The notes under the pieces are model-generated. The model did no database searches and was not told the origin of the DNA. It saw nothing but the letters and a program-made list of their open reading frames with translations. Made by a program: the position numbers and the translations under genes. 64,000 nt of DNA, from positions 310,001 to 374,000 of the forward strand of contig NZ_JBIGHV010000007.1 in assembly GCF_043555835.1 (NCBI RefSeq), written 5' to 3'. This DNA comes from Pelomonas parva (GTDB taxonomy: Bacteria > Pseudomonadota > Gammaproteobacteria > Burkholderiales > Burkholderiaceae_C). Every line of letters starts with the position of its first letter. The first letter of the stretch is position 1. Shown here piece after piece: positions 7,513 through 16,019 of the stretch.

Positions 7513-9651
7513 ATGAAAACCATGTTTGTGTGGGTGGCGCTGGCCCTGGCGCTGACCTTGGGTTCGGCCCGCGTGCAGGCCGAGGACGGCTATGACCTGT
7601 GGCTGCGTTACCGCCCCGTGCCCGCCGAAGTGCGGGGGGTGTTGCAGGCCCGTGCGCGCGCCATCGTGGCTGCCACGCCGACGACGCCAGTGCTGCAGGC
7701 GGCGGTCGCCGAACTGCAGCGCGGCGTGCAGGGCATGACCGGCAAGGCGCCCGCGCTATCGACCCGCCTGGTGCCCGGTGCGCTGGTGCTGGCGACGCCC
7801 GCACAGGCGCTGGCCGGGCTTGACGTGCCTTGGGCCGATTTGGGCCGCGAAGGCTGGCTGTTGCGAAGCCAGAAGCTGCAGGGCCGGGACGTGACCGTCA
7901 TCGCCGCCAACAGCGACGCCGGCCTGCTCTACGGCAGCTTCGCCTGGCTGCGCGCCGTGCAGACCGGCGCCAACCTCGCACGGCTGGACCAGCGCTCCGT
8001 GCCCAAGGTGGGCCTGCGCCTGCTCAACCACTGGGACAACCTGGACCGCCACGTCGAGCGCGGCTACGCGGGCGCGTCGCTGTGGGACTGGTGGAAGCTG
8101 CCCGACATCCTGGATGCGCGCTACACCGACTACGCCCGCGCCAATGCCTCGCTCGGCATCAATGGCACGGTGCTGAACAACGTCAACTCCAAGGCCGATT
8201 CGCTGACCGCGCCCTATCTCGCCAAGGCGGCGGCGCTGGCCGGGGTGTTCCGGCCTTACGGCATCAAGGTCTACCTGTCGGCCCGCTTCTCGGCACCGCG
8301 CGAACTGGGCGGCCTGAAGACCTCCGACCCGCTGGACCCGGCCGTGCGCGCCTGGTGGAAGGCCAAGGCGGACGAGATCTACAAGACCATCCCGGATTTC
8401 GGTGGCTTCCTCGTCAAGGCCAACTCCGAAGGCCAGCCCGGTCCGCAGGACTACGGCCGCAACCACGCCGACGGCGCCAACATGCTGGCCGAGGCCCTGG
8501 CCCCGCACGGCGGCGTGGTGATGTGGCGGGCCTTCGTCTACGCGCCCGAGGCCAAGGACCGCGCGGCCCAGGCCTTCGACGAGTTCCAGCCGCTGGATGG
8601 CAAGTTCGCGCCCAATGTCATCGTGCAGGTGAAGAACGGCGCCATCGACTTCCAGCCGCGCGAGCCCTTTCACCCGCTGTTCGGCGCGATGCCCAAGACG
8701 CCGCTGGCGCTGGAGCTGCAGATCACCAAGGAGTACCTGGGCTTCGCGACCCACCTCGTGCACCTGGGCCCGCTGTTCGAGGAGGTGTTGCAGGCCGACA
8801 CCCACCGTGGCGGCACGGTGGCCCGCGTCGTCGATGGCAGCCTGCACGGCCACAAGCTCACGGCCGTGGCCGGCGTGGCCAACATCGGCACCGACCGTAA
8901 CTGGAGCGGCTCGCAGTTCGACCAGGCCAACTGGTACGCCTTCGGCCGCATGGCCTGGGACCCGGACCTGAAGGCCGCCGCAGTCGCCCGCGAATGGGCG
9001 GCGCAGACCTTCACGAACAAGGCAGCTTCTCGTGACGCCATCGTCGACTTGATGCTGGCCTCGCGCGAGGCCGTCGTCGACTACATGACGCCGCTGGGCC
9101 TGCACCACCTGATGGACACCGGCCACCACTACGGCCCCGGCCCGTGGGTCAACGACCTGGAGCGTGCCGACTGGAACCCGACCTACTTCCACCGCGCCGC
9201 GCGTGATGGCATCGGCTTCGACCGCACGCGCACCGGCAGCAACGCCGTGGCCCAGTACGCGCCCGCGCTGGCCCGGCTGTGGAGCGACCCGCGCACGACG
9301 CCGCCCGAGCTGCTACTGTGGTTCCACCACCTGCCCTGGGACCATGCCATGCCGTCGGGTCGCACGCTGTGGGCGGAGCTGATCGCCCGCTACGACGCCG
9401 GCGTCGCCAGCGTGGACGACATGGGCCGCCGCTGGGCCGGGCTGCGCGCCGACATCGACCCCGAGCGCCATGCCGAGGTCACCGCTTATCTGGCAGTGCA
9501 GGCTCGCGAGGCGCGCTGGTGGCGCGATGCTTGCATTGCCTACTTCCAGTCAGTCTCCGGCCTGCCCTTGCCGGCCGGTACGCGGCCGCCGGCGCAGGGG
9601 CTCGAGCACTACAAGAGCTTGCGCTTCGGTTTCGCACCGGGGCGCGGCTGA
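7513..9651 (+). CDS. aguA: Secreted GH67 alpha-glucuronidase
   Basis: Removes (4-O-methyl-)glucuronic acid from the non-reducing end of glucuronoxylan oligosaccharides. A signal peptide is clear: MKTMFVWVALALALTLG followed by a cleavage site after VQA (near residue 23), so the enzyme is probably periplasmic. Family GH67 marks are VKANSEGQPGPQDYGR (the Glu of NSEG fits the acid catalyst) and IVQVKNGAIDFQPREPF (the Asp fits the base pair of acids). The 712-residue length is normal. ATG at 7513 is chosen over an upstream open extension because GGAGA precedes it and the signal peptide begins there. It is the first gene of the rightward unit and carries the LacI-type operator in its promoter. Its product, glucuronate, matches the downstream uronate dehydrogenase. 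Confidence 0.96.
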   Translation: MKTMFVWVALALALTLGSARVQAEDGYDLWLRYRPVPAEVRGVLQARARAIVAATPTTPVLQAAVAELQRGVQGMTGKAPALSTRLVPGALVLATPAQALAGLDVPWADLGREGWLLRSQKLQGRDVTVIAANSDAGLLYGSFAWLRAVQTGANLARLDQRSVPKVGLRLLNHWDNLDRHVERGYAGASLWDWWKLPDILDARYTDYARANASLGINGTVLNNVNSKADSLTAPYLAKAAALAGVFRPYGIKVYLSARFSAPRELGGLKTSDPLDPAVRAWWKAKADEIYKTIPDFGGFLVKANSEGQPGPQDYGRNHADGANMLAEALAPHGGVVMWRAFVYAPEAKDRAAQAFDEFQPLDGKFAPNVIVQVKNGAIDFQPREPFHPLFGAMPKTPLALELQITKEYLGFATHLVHLGPLFEEVLQADTHRGGTVARVVDGSLHGHKLTAVAGVANIGTDRNWSGSQFDQANWYAFGRMAWDPDLKAAAVAREWAAQTFTNKAASRDAIVDLMLASREAVVDYMTPLGLHHLMDTGHHYGPGPWVNDLERADWNPTYFHRAARDGIGFDRTRTGSNAVAQYAPALARLWSDPRTTPPELLLWFHHLPWDHAMPSGRTLWAELIARYDAGVASVDDMGRRWAGLRADIDPERHAEVTAYLAVQAREARWWRDACIAYFQSVSGLPLPAGTRPPAQGLEHYKSLRFGFAPGRG

Positions 9652-9737
9652 GGGCACGGCCATGGCCTTGGTAGAGAATTGCCACTTCGGCGGGGTTGAG
9701 CCTGACCGGCAATAACAATGAAGATTCGAGGTGCAGA

Positions 9738-10820
9738 TTGAAGCCAAACGTGCGCCAGGCGCGCAGCACCAAGGTGGCGACCATCGCCGACGTGGCCAGC
9801 CTCGCGGGCGTGTCGCCGATGACCGTGTCCCGTGTCGTCAATGGCGAGCCCAACGTTCGCCCCGGCACGCGCGAGAAGGTGCAGGCGGCGATCGCATCGT
9901 TGAACTACGTGCCCAACCAGGCGGCGCGCCGGCTTGCGGGCTCCGAGCCCATCCGCATCGGCATGCTCTACATCGACCCGACGGCGGGTTATCTCAACGA
10001 GTTCCTCATCGGCCTGCTCAACAAGGCCAGCCTGCGCCATGTGCAGTTGATCGTGCAGCGCTGCGACGCCGCCCGTGACGGCGAGGAAAAGCCGGTGGCC
10101 GAGATGATCGCCAACGGCATCGACGGCCTCATCCTGCCGCCGCCGTTCTGCGATTCGCAGCCGCTGCTGAAGCTGGTGGCCGAGACCGACACGCCCGCTG
10201 TGGTCGTCTCCAGCGGCGTGCCACCTGAAGCCGTCTGCGCCGTCGGCATCGACGACTACCAGGCCGCCTATGAGATGACGCGCCACCTGCTGACGCTGGG
10301 CCACCACCGGCTGGGCTTCATCATCGGCGACCCCTACCAGAGCAGCAGCTCGCGGCGGCTGGCGGGCTTTCACGCCGCCATGAGCGACGCGGGCCTGAAC
10401 ATCGCCGAGGAGGAGGTGGTCGCCCAGGGCATGTTCACCTACCGCTCGGGGCTGGACGCGGCGGAGTTCCTGCTGTCGCAGGAGCAGCGCCCGACGGCCA
10501 TCTTCGCCAGCAACGACGACATGGCCGCCGCCACCGTCGCCATCGCCCACCGCATGGGCCTGGACGTGCCCAGCGACCTGACCGTCGTGGGCTTCGACGA
10601 CGCGCCACTGGCCACGACGATCTGGCCCGAACTGACCACCGTGCGCCAGCCCATCATGGAGATGGCCGGCGCGGCGGTGGACCTGCTGGTGCGCCACATC
10701 CGCGCGCGCCGCAACGGCGAGCCTCTGCCCTGCGAGCATGAGCTGCAAGACTTCGAGCTGGTCCGACGCCAGTCCGACGCCGCACCCCGCCTGCGCCCGC
10801 CACTGCGCCTGGGCGCCTGA
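9738..10820 (+). CDS. LacI-family transcriptional regulator of the xylan/uronate genes
   Basis: A 360-residue DNA-binding repressor. The N-terminal helix-turn-helix is VATIADVASLAGVSPMTVSR and continues to the hinge with YVPNQAARRLAG; the rest is a periplasmic-binding-protein-like sensor domain. TTG at 9738 is chosen because GAGG lies 6 bases upstream (9728-9731); a TTG at 9696 would add a poorly coded leader. It lies 86 bp after the alpha-glucuronidase gene and 51 bp before uronate dehydrogenase. The operator at 7435-7457 is its likely target. The inducer is unknown; a glucuronate- or xylose-derived sugar is expected. Confidence 0.93.
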   Translation: MKPNVRQARSTKVATIADVASLAGVSPMTVSRVVNGEPNVRPGTREKVQAAIASLNYVPNQAARRLAGSEPIRIGMLYIDPTAGYLNEFLIGLLNKASLRHVQLIVQRCDAARDGEEKPVAEMIANGIDGLILPPPFCDSQPLLKLVAETDTPAVVVSSGVPPEAVCAVGIDDYQAAYEMTRHLLTLGHHRLGFIIGDPYQSSSSRRLAGFHAAMSDAGLNIAEEEVVAQGMFTYRSGLDAAEFLLSQEQRPTAIFASNDDMAAATVAIAHRMGLDVPSDLTVVGFDDAPLATTIWPELTTVRQPIMEMAGAAVDLLVRHIRARRNGEPLPCEHELQDFELVRRQSDAAPRLRPPLRLGA

Positions 10821-10871
10821 CGCTGAAGCGACGACACCTTCTTCAAGGCCCGACGCCGGGCCCACAAACCC

Positions 10872-11702
10872 ATGCAAGAACTCACCGGACTGCGCTTCAA
10901 GCGCCTGCTGTTGACCGGCGCTGCCGGCACCCTGGGCCGCATGCTGCGCCCGCGCATGAAGCGCTACTGCGAGCTGCTCCGCGTCTCCGACCTCTCGGCG
11001 ATGGACCCGGCCGGCCCGGGCGAGGAAGTCGTCGTCGCGCCGCTGGAAGACGAGGCTGCGATGTACGAGCTGCTGGACGGCGTGGACGCGGTGCTGCACT
11101 TTGGCGGCGTGTCCATCGAGAAGCCGTTTTCCACCGTGCTGCCGGCCAACATCGTCGGTGCCTACAACCTCTACGAAGCCGCGCGGCGCCGGGGCACGAA
11201 GCGCATCGTCTTCGCCAGCTCCAACCACGTGACCGGCTTCTACGGCCAGGGCGAGACGATTCCAGCGCATGTCGTGCCGCGGCCGGACACCTTCTACGGC
11301 CTGTCCAAGGCCTTCGGCGAGAACCTGGCGCAGTTCTACTTCGACCGCCACGGCCTGGAGACGGTGACCATCCGCATCGGCTCCTGCCTGCCCGAGCCGG
11401 TGGACCGCCGCCAGCTGTCCAGCTGGATCAGCCACGACGACATGGAGCGCCTGCTGGTTGCCGCGCTGACCGCGCCGGTGGTGGGCCACAGCATCGTCTA
11501 CGGCGCCAGCGATAACCGCACGACCTGGTGGGACAACAGCCAGGGCAAGCATGTCGGCTACCGCCCGCAGGACAGCTCCGAGCCCTGGCGCGCGGCCATC
11601 GAGGCGAAGCAAGGCCCGGTCGACCCGACGCGACCCGAGGTGAAGTACCAGGGCGGCGCCTTCGTCGTGCTGGGCCCCTTCCCATTCGCGGGGCAGGACT
11701 GA
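10872..11702 (+). CDS. udh: Uronate dehydrogenase (NAD-dependent SDR family)
   Basis: Oxidises D-glucuronate (and usually D-galacturonate) to the aldarolactone with NAD. The 276-residue protein is a short extended-SDR enzyme: the nucleotide motif is LTGAAGTLG (Gly16, Gly19, Gly22), Asp40 ends beta-2, and the catalytic Tyr142/Lys146 pair is in FYGLSKAFGE with Ser116-Ser117 before it. HFGGVS (residues 76-81), ASSNHVTGFY and the DNRTTWWDN block near the C-terminus are characteristic of Udh rather than of generic epimerases. Its stop overlaps the next start by one base (TGATG), coupling it to the lactonase that would act on its product. No strong Shine-Dalgarno precedes the ATG. Confidence 0.9.
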   Translation: MQELTGLRFKRLLLTGAAGTLGRMLRPRMKRYCELLRVSDLSAMDPAGPGEEVVVAPLEDEAAMYELLDGVDAVLHFGGVSIEKPFSTVLPANIVGAYNLYEAARRRGTKRIVFASSNHVTGFYGQGETIPAHVVPRPDTFYGLSKAFGENLAQFYFDRHGLETVTIRIGSCLPEPVDRRQLSSWISHDDMERLLVAALTAPVVGHSIVYGASDNRTTWWDNSQGKHVGYRPQDSSEPWRAAIEAKQGPVDPTRPEVKYQGGAFVVLGPFPFAGQD

Positions 11703-12673
11703 TGAGCGGCCCGCGCATCCCGTTCGAGACGGCCACGCGGCTGCCGGACGCGGCCTTCGAGATCCTGTCGCCCGCCGGCCGCGAGCTGCGGCTGTTCTCG
11801 GCCTGCGTCGAACAGCTCGCCACCGGCCTGCAATGGGCCGAGGGCCCGGTGTGGTTCGGCGATGGTCGCTACCTGCTGGTGTCCGACATTCCCAACGACC
11901 GCATCCTGCGCTGGGACGACTGCAGTGGTGCGGTCAGCGTGTTCCGCCAGCCCGCAGGCAATGCCAACGGCCATGCGCGCGACTTGGCAGGCCGCCTCGT
12001 CAGCTGCGAGCACCTGGGCCGGCGCATCACCCGCACCGAGCATGACGGCCGCATCACGGTGCTGGCCGACCGCTTCGACGGCAAACCGCTGAACTCGCCC
12101 AACGACATCACCGTCGCGGCCGACGGCGGCATCTGGTTCACCGACCCCGAGTTCGGCATCGCCAGCGACTGGGAAGGCCTGCGCGCCACGCCCGAGCAGC
12201 CGCATGGCGTCTACCGCATCGACCCGGTCAGTGGCGAACTGCAGCGCGTGCTGGACGACCTGGCCGGCCCGAACGGCCTGGCCTTCAGCCCCGACGGCAG
12301 CCGCCTCTACGTCGTCGAAAGCCGTGCCCAGCCGCACCGGCTGATCTGGAGCTACGCGGTCGACGGCAGCAGCTTGAGCGACAAGCGCCTGCTCATCGAC
12401 GCCGAAGGCCCCGGCGCCTTCGACGGCATTGCGGTGGACACGGCCGGCCGCCTCTGGTGCGGCTTCGGCGGCGGCGGTCAGCCGGGTGTGGACCCGGCGA
12501 CGCTGGACGGCGTGCGCGTCTACAGCGCGCAAGGCGAGCCGCTGGCCCACATCCACCTTCCCGAGCGCTGCGCCAACCTGTGCTTTGGCGGCGCCAAGGG
12601 CAACCGCCTCTTCATGGCCAGCAGCCATTCGCTGTATGCCCTCTACGTCAACGCCCGCGGAGCCGTGCTTTGA
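11702..12673 (+). CDS. SMP-30/gluconolactonase-family lactonase
   Basis: Likely hydrolyses the aldarolactone made by uronate dehydrogenase to the open aldarate; related enzymes also open glucono- or xylonolactone. It is a 323-residue six-bladed propeller. Metal ligands are visible in QWAEGPVW (Glu), NSPNDITVAADGGIWFTDPEFG (Asn/Asp) and GPNGLAFSPDG (Asn and Asp). The start at 11702 overlaps the udh stop by one base; upstream open sequence in this frame lies inside udh and is not coding. The start of the aldose epimerase gene overlaps its end by four bases. Substrate is inferred from operon position. Confidence 0.88.
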   Translation: MSGPRIPFETATRLPDAAFEILSPAGRELRLFSACVEQLATGLQWAEGPVWFGDGRYLLVSDIPNDRILRWDDCSGAVSVFRQPAGNANGHARDLAGRLVSCEHLGRRITRTEHDGRITVLADRFDGKPLNSPNDITVAADGGIWFTDPEFGIASDWEGLRATPEQPHGVYRIDPVSGELQRVLDDLAGPNGLAFSPDGSRLYVVESRAQPHRLIWSYAVDGSSLSDKRLLIDAEGPGAFDGIAVDTAGRLWCGFGGGGQPGVDPATLDGVRVYSAQGEPLAHIHLPERCANLCFGGAKGNRLFMASSHSLYALYVNARGAVL

Positions 12674-13734
12674 ACAATGAACCCAGCGTCAGCGTGCGCG
12701 ACTACGGCCGCCTGCCGGACGGCCGCACGGCCCACGAATACCGCCTCGACAACGGCCGCGGCCTCGCGCTGACGGCGCTGGATTGGGGCGGCATCGTCAC
12801 CGGCCTCTGGCTGCCGGATTTTTCGGGCCGCGTTGACAACGTTGTCCTGGGCCTGGCCAGCCTGGAGGCCTACCTTGCCGGTGCCGGCTCCCACCTGGGC
12901 GTCATTGCCGGCCGCTATGCCAACCGGATCGCCGGCGCTAGCTTCGAGCTGGATGGCGAGCGTCACTCGCTCGTCGCCAACGACGGCGCCAACTGCCTGC
13001 ACGGCGGCCCGGCCGGCTTCGGCGCGAAGCTGTGGCGGGGGACGCCGCAGCGGCCGGCAGCCGATGGCAGCGTCAGCCTGCTGCTGGAACTGCTGAGCCC
13101 GCACGGCGACATGGGCTTCCCCGGCAACCTGCACGTGGCCGTGCGCTACACGCTGGGTGCGGACATGACCTGGCGCGTCGACTACGAGGCCACCACGGAC
13201 AGCCCGACGGTCATCAACCTCACGTCGCATGCCTACTTCAACCTGGCCGGCGCCGAGTCCGGCGCGGCGCTGGACCACCGGCTGACGCTGAACGCCAGCC
13301 GCTACACGCAGCCGGACGCGACCGGCATCCCGCTGCGCCATGTGGCCGTGGAGGGCACCCCCTTCGACTTCCGCCGCGAGCGCGTCATCGGCATGGACGT
13401 GGGCTACGACCACAACTGGCTGCTGGACCATTCGCTGGACGGCGCCCTGCACGCGGCGGCCAGCCTGAGCGACCCGGCCTCCGGCCGCCGCATGGACATC
13501 CTGACGACCGAGCCGGCCATCCAGTTCTACGCCGGCACCTGGCTGGGCGGCACGCTCACCAGCCCCGGCGGGCGGCCCTACAGGCGCGGCGCGGGCGTCT
13601 GCCTGGAAACCCAGCACAGCCCCGACTCACCCAACCGCCGCGTCGGCCCCGACTGGCCCAGCACCGTGCTGCGGCCAGGCGAGGTGTTCCACTCGGCGAC
13701 GCTGCATCGCTTCCAGGCCGGCCCTAAAGAATGA
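12670..13734 (+). CDS. Aldose 1-epimerase (mutarotase)
   Basis: Interconverts alpha and beta anomers of sugars, here probably xylose or a uronate released by the pathway. The 354-residue protein has the family blocks LGVIAGRYANRIAGA, CLHGGPAGFGAKLW, INLTSHAYFNLAG (catalytic His in SHAY) and CLETQHSPDSPNR (catalytic Glu). The frame runs upstream into the lactonase gene, so TTG at 12670 is chosen: it overlaps the lactonase stop as TTGA and has GGAG 7 bases before it. Its 3' end overlaps the convergent GntR gene by 11 bp. It is the last gene of the udh unit. Confidence 0.9.
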   Translation: MNNEPSVSVRDYGRLPDGRTAHEYRLDNGRGLALTALDWGGIVTGLWLPDFSGRVDNVVLGLASLEAYLAGAGSHLGVIAGRYANRIAGASFELDGERHSLVANDGANCLHGGPAGFGAKLWRGTPQRPAADGSVSLLLELLSPHGDMGFPGNLHVAVRYTLGADMTWRVDYEATTDSPTVINLTSHAYFNLAGAESGAALDHRLTLNASRYTQPDATGIPLRHVAVEGTPFDFRRERVIGMDVGYDHNWLLDHSLDGALHAAASLSDPASGRRMDILTTEPAIQFYAGTWLGGTLTSPGGRPYRRGAGVCLETQHSPDSPNRRVGPDWPSTVLRPGEVFHSATLHRFQAGPKE

Positions 13735-14422
13735 GGTACTCGGGATACCGCTGCTGAATCTCGTCCACCGACGCCAGCGTGCCGGACAGGTGCTCGCGCA
13801 CGGCCTGCTGCGCCGCCTCGGCGTCACCCGAGGCGATGGCGTCCAGGATGACCTCGTGCCCGTCCAGGATGGACGCCGTCTTGCCGGCAAACGGCGAGTG
13901 CAGCAGCCGCAGGCGGTCGACATGCCCCGACATGCGTACCACCACCGACCACAGCCGTGGCAGGCCGGCAGCGACGTACATGAGCCGGTGGAACTCCTTG
14001 TCGGCGGCGATGAAGCCGAGGAAGTCCTTCTTCTCGGCGAGATCCACCTGGCGCGACAGCTGCAGGCGCAGGTCCGTGATCACCGACTCTTCATGCGTGA
14101 GGGCCAGCTGGCGCGCGATTTCGATCTCGATGGAGCGGCGCAGGAAGTGGGCTTCCCGGGCGGCCGGCACGTCGATGCGGGTGACCTGGGTCGTGTACTG
14201 CGCGCGGATGAGGACCAGGCCTTCCTCGCTGAGCCGGATGAGGGCGTCTCTCACAGGCGTCTGGCTCACGCCGAAGCCTTGCGCCAGTTCGCCGCGGTCC
14301 AGGGCGATGCCGGGCGCCAGTTCCATCGAGATGATGGCGGCGCGCAGCGCCTCGACAACCTGCGGGGCGGCGTGGCGGGTGGGGTCTAGCGTGAAGTTCA
14401 TCTTGGCGGGCGATTCTGGCAC
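13724..14422 (-). CDS. GntR-family regulator with FCD ligand domain
   Basis: A 232-residue FadR-subfamily transcription factor. The N-terminal winged helix contains GELAQGFGVSQTPVRDALIRL, and the C-terminal all-helical FCD domain carries the usual metal/ligand residues: FHRLMY, SGHVDRLRLL and LDGHEVILD. Such regulators commonly sense sugar acids, keto-acids or uronates. The listed start is a GTG at 14422; an ATG at 14401 (MNFTLDPTRH) is an equally good alternative, since neither has a strong ribosome-binding site. Tandem GCATTArCGC sequences just upstream may be its own operator, and a TAAT-containing palindrome precedes the neighbouring dehydratase/TonB-receptor genes. Confidence 0.92.
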   Translation of the reverse strand: MPESPAKMNFTLDPTRHAAPQVVEALRAAIISMELAPGIALDRGELAQGFGVSQTPVRDALIRLSEEGLVLIRAQYTTQVTRIDVPAAREAHFLRRSIEIEIARQLALTHEESVITDLRLQLSRQVDLAEKKDFLGFIAADKEFHRLMYVAAGLPRLWSVVVRMSGHVDRLRLLHSPFAGKTASILDGHEVILDAIASGDAEAAQQAVREHLSGTLASVDEIQQRYPEYLIL

Positions 14423-14426
14423 TGAT

Positions 14427-14452
14427 GCGCTAATGCACTAGAGCGTTAATGC
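14427..14452 (-). promoter_or_regulatory. Tandem GCATTArCGC repeats upstream of the GntR gene
   Basis: On the minus strand GCATTAACGC and GCATTAGCGC occur as direct repeats 16 bp apart (14443-14452 and 14427-14436), immediately upstream of the GntR start. Their TTA/TAAT core is shared with the palindrome at 15884-15897. An autoregulatory operator is plausible but unproven. Confidence 0.35.
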
Positions 14453-14528
14453 TTATGCCCGGTGGCGGCGCCGGACAGCTTTGGGCCACACCGATTGTCG
14501 TGAAACCTCGCAGGCCGGCGCGCCAGGT

Positions 14529-14564
14529 AAAAAAACGGCGGCTCCGCGCAGGGCGGGCCGCCGC
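14529..14564 (-). terminator. Rho-independent terminator after the FAH-family dehydratase gene
   Basis: Read on the minus strand, a 7-bp GC stem (CGGCGGC at 14557-14563 pairing with GCCGCCG at 14536-14542) is followed by seven T residues (14535-14529). It lies 44 bp past the stop of the gene at 14608-15801 and separates it from the GntR gene. Confidence 0.85.
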
Positions 14565-14607
14565 AAGTGAAAGGACGCCCACCAGCCCGGGGCGTCCGAC
14601 CAGAGAT

Positions 14608-15801
14608 TCAGAGTTGCATGTGTTGCCTGCGCAGGTGCTTGAGCAGCGCGCCGAGGCCGTAGGTCCACGGCGGGATGGCATCGCTGCGCTGCACGGTGTT
14701 GACGAGGGCGCCTAAAGCGGGGCTGGCGATGGTGACGACATCGCCCAGTTGATGCGTGAAGCCGGCGCCCGGCGCGCCACGGTCCTGGATGGGCGAGAAC
14801 ATGGTGCCCAGGAACAGCATGAAGCCATCGGGGTATTGGTGGTGCGGCCCGCAGGCCTGGCCTACCAGTTCCAGTGGGGCGCGGCTGATCTCCTGCATGT
14901 GGCTGACGCCTTCCAGCACGAAGCCGTCGCTCGCGCCCGCGATGCGCAGGCTGACCGTGGCCGCGCGCACGGTGTCCAGCGTGAACCGGCCGTCGAACAG
15001 GCGCACGAAGGGGCCGATGGCGCAGGAGCCGTTGTTGTCCTTGGCCTTGCCCAGCAGCAGCGCGCTGCGGCCCTCGATGTCGCGCAGGTTGACGTCGTTG
15101 CCCAGCGTGGCGCCGACGACTTCCGCGCGGCTGTTCACGGCCAGCACGACCTCGGGCTCGGGGTTGTTCCACTGCGAGTCGGGGTGCAGGCCGACCGCGT
15201 CGCCGAAGCCCACGGCCGACATCGGCTGCGCCTTCGTGAAGACTTCGGCGTCCGGCCCCAGGCCCACTTCCAGATAGGGCGACCAGGCGCCACGGGCGAC
15301 AAACTCGGCCTTGAGTCGCTGTGCCGTCGCCGAGCCGGGGCGGATGCTGGCCAGGTCGGTGCCGAGCGTGGCCGTCAGCGACTGGCGCAGGTCGTGGGCG
15401 CGCGCGGCGCTGCCACCGGCCTGGGCCTCGATGACGCGCTCCAGCAGGCTGACGGCGAAGGTCACGCCGCAGGCCTTGATGGCCTGCAGGTCGCAGGGTG
15501 CGAGCAAGCGGGGCAGGGCGGGGTCGGGCGACGCGGCCAGCGCATTGGCCAGCACGGCCTGCACCGGCGCCAGCGTCGGCCCGGGTGCGTGGCGGACGAG
15601 GTCCACCAGGTCGGGCCGGTCCAGCAGCTCGGCAAAGGTTGCGGCGTGGTGGGACAGGTCGACCAGCTCGCCACCCCGCACCGCCACCAGTGCCGGGCCG
15701 CCGATGTCGGGGCGCCACACACGGCCCACCAGGAGCGCGTCGGCCGCGTCGGCTGGCAAGCCTGAAGGAGTGGGAGCGTTGCTGGGCTGCATCGTCGGCA
15801 T
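14608..15801 (-). CDS. FAH-family 2-keto-3-deoxy sugar-acid dehydratase (XylX/AraD1-like)
   Basis: A 397-residue protein of the fumarylacetoacetate hydrolase fold. The length, the N-terminal beta-rich part (LLVGRVWRPDIGGPALVAVRGG) and the C-terminal catalytic part resemble enzymes that dehydrate 2-keto-3-deoxy-pentonates to 2-oxoglutarate semialdehyde, such as Caulobacter XylX. Metal-binding acids fit WNNPEPEVVLAVN (two Glu) and LGNDVNLRDIEG (Asp), with KAKDNNGSCAIGP after them. It is transcribed divergently from the TonB receptor gene. A role in an oxidative xylose, arabinose or uronate branch is inferred; the pentonate dehydratase and semialdehyde dehydrogenase that would complete it are not in the window. 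Confidence 0.8.
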   Translation of the reverse strand: MPTMQPSNAPTPSGLPADAADALLVGRVWRPDIGGPALVAVRGGELVDLSHHAATFAELLDRPDLVDLVRHAPGPTLAPVQAVLANALAASPDPALPRLLAPCDLQAIKACGVTFAVSLLERVIEAQAGGSAARAHDLRQSLTATLGTDLASIRPGSATAQRLKAEFVARGAWSPYLEVGLGPDAEVFTKAQPMSAVGFGDAVGLHPDSQWNNPEPEVVLAVNSRAEVVGATLGNDVNLRDIEGRSALLLGKAKDNNGSCAIGPFVRLFDGRFTLDTVRAATVSLRIAGASDGFVLEGVSHMQEISRAPLELVGQACGPHHQYPDGFMLFLGTMFSPIQDRGAPGAGFTHQLGDVVTIASPALGALVNTVQRSDAIPPWTYGLGALLKHLRRQHMQL

Positions 15802-15883
15802 GGCAAGTGTTGAGCCCTATTGTGAGCGCTACCTGCCACTCTGCCAAGACGTGATACCCGCTGGCTGATTTTCTGTGTTTGAC

Positions 15884-15937
15884 ACTAATACATTAGTACA
15901 CACCCTTGTTGACCCGGCATATTCGCCCGCGTAAATT
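15884..15937 (+). promoter_or_regulatory. GntR-like palindrome and sigma-70 promoter of the TonB receptor gene
   Basis: ACTAAT-AC-ATTAGT (15884-15897) is a perfect 6-bp inverted repeat around two bases. Twelve bases later comes TTGACC (15909-15914), a 17-base spacer and TAAATT (15932-15937), a good -35/-10 pair pointing toward the receptor gene. The palindrome could serve both the receptor and the divergent dehydratase gene. A second palindrome TTGGCGCCAA lies at 15959-15968. Confidence 0.55.
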
Positions 15938-16019
15938 TTGAATGTGCGCGCTACCAAATTGGCGCCAACCAGATCAGTCGGCCCGCCGCTACGGGCCCAG
16001 AACCACAAAGGAGACATCG

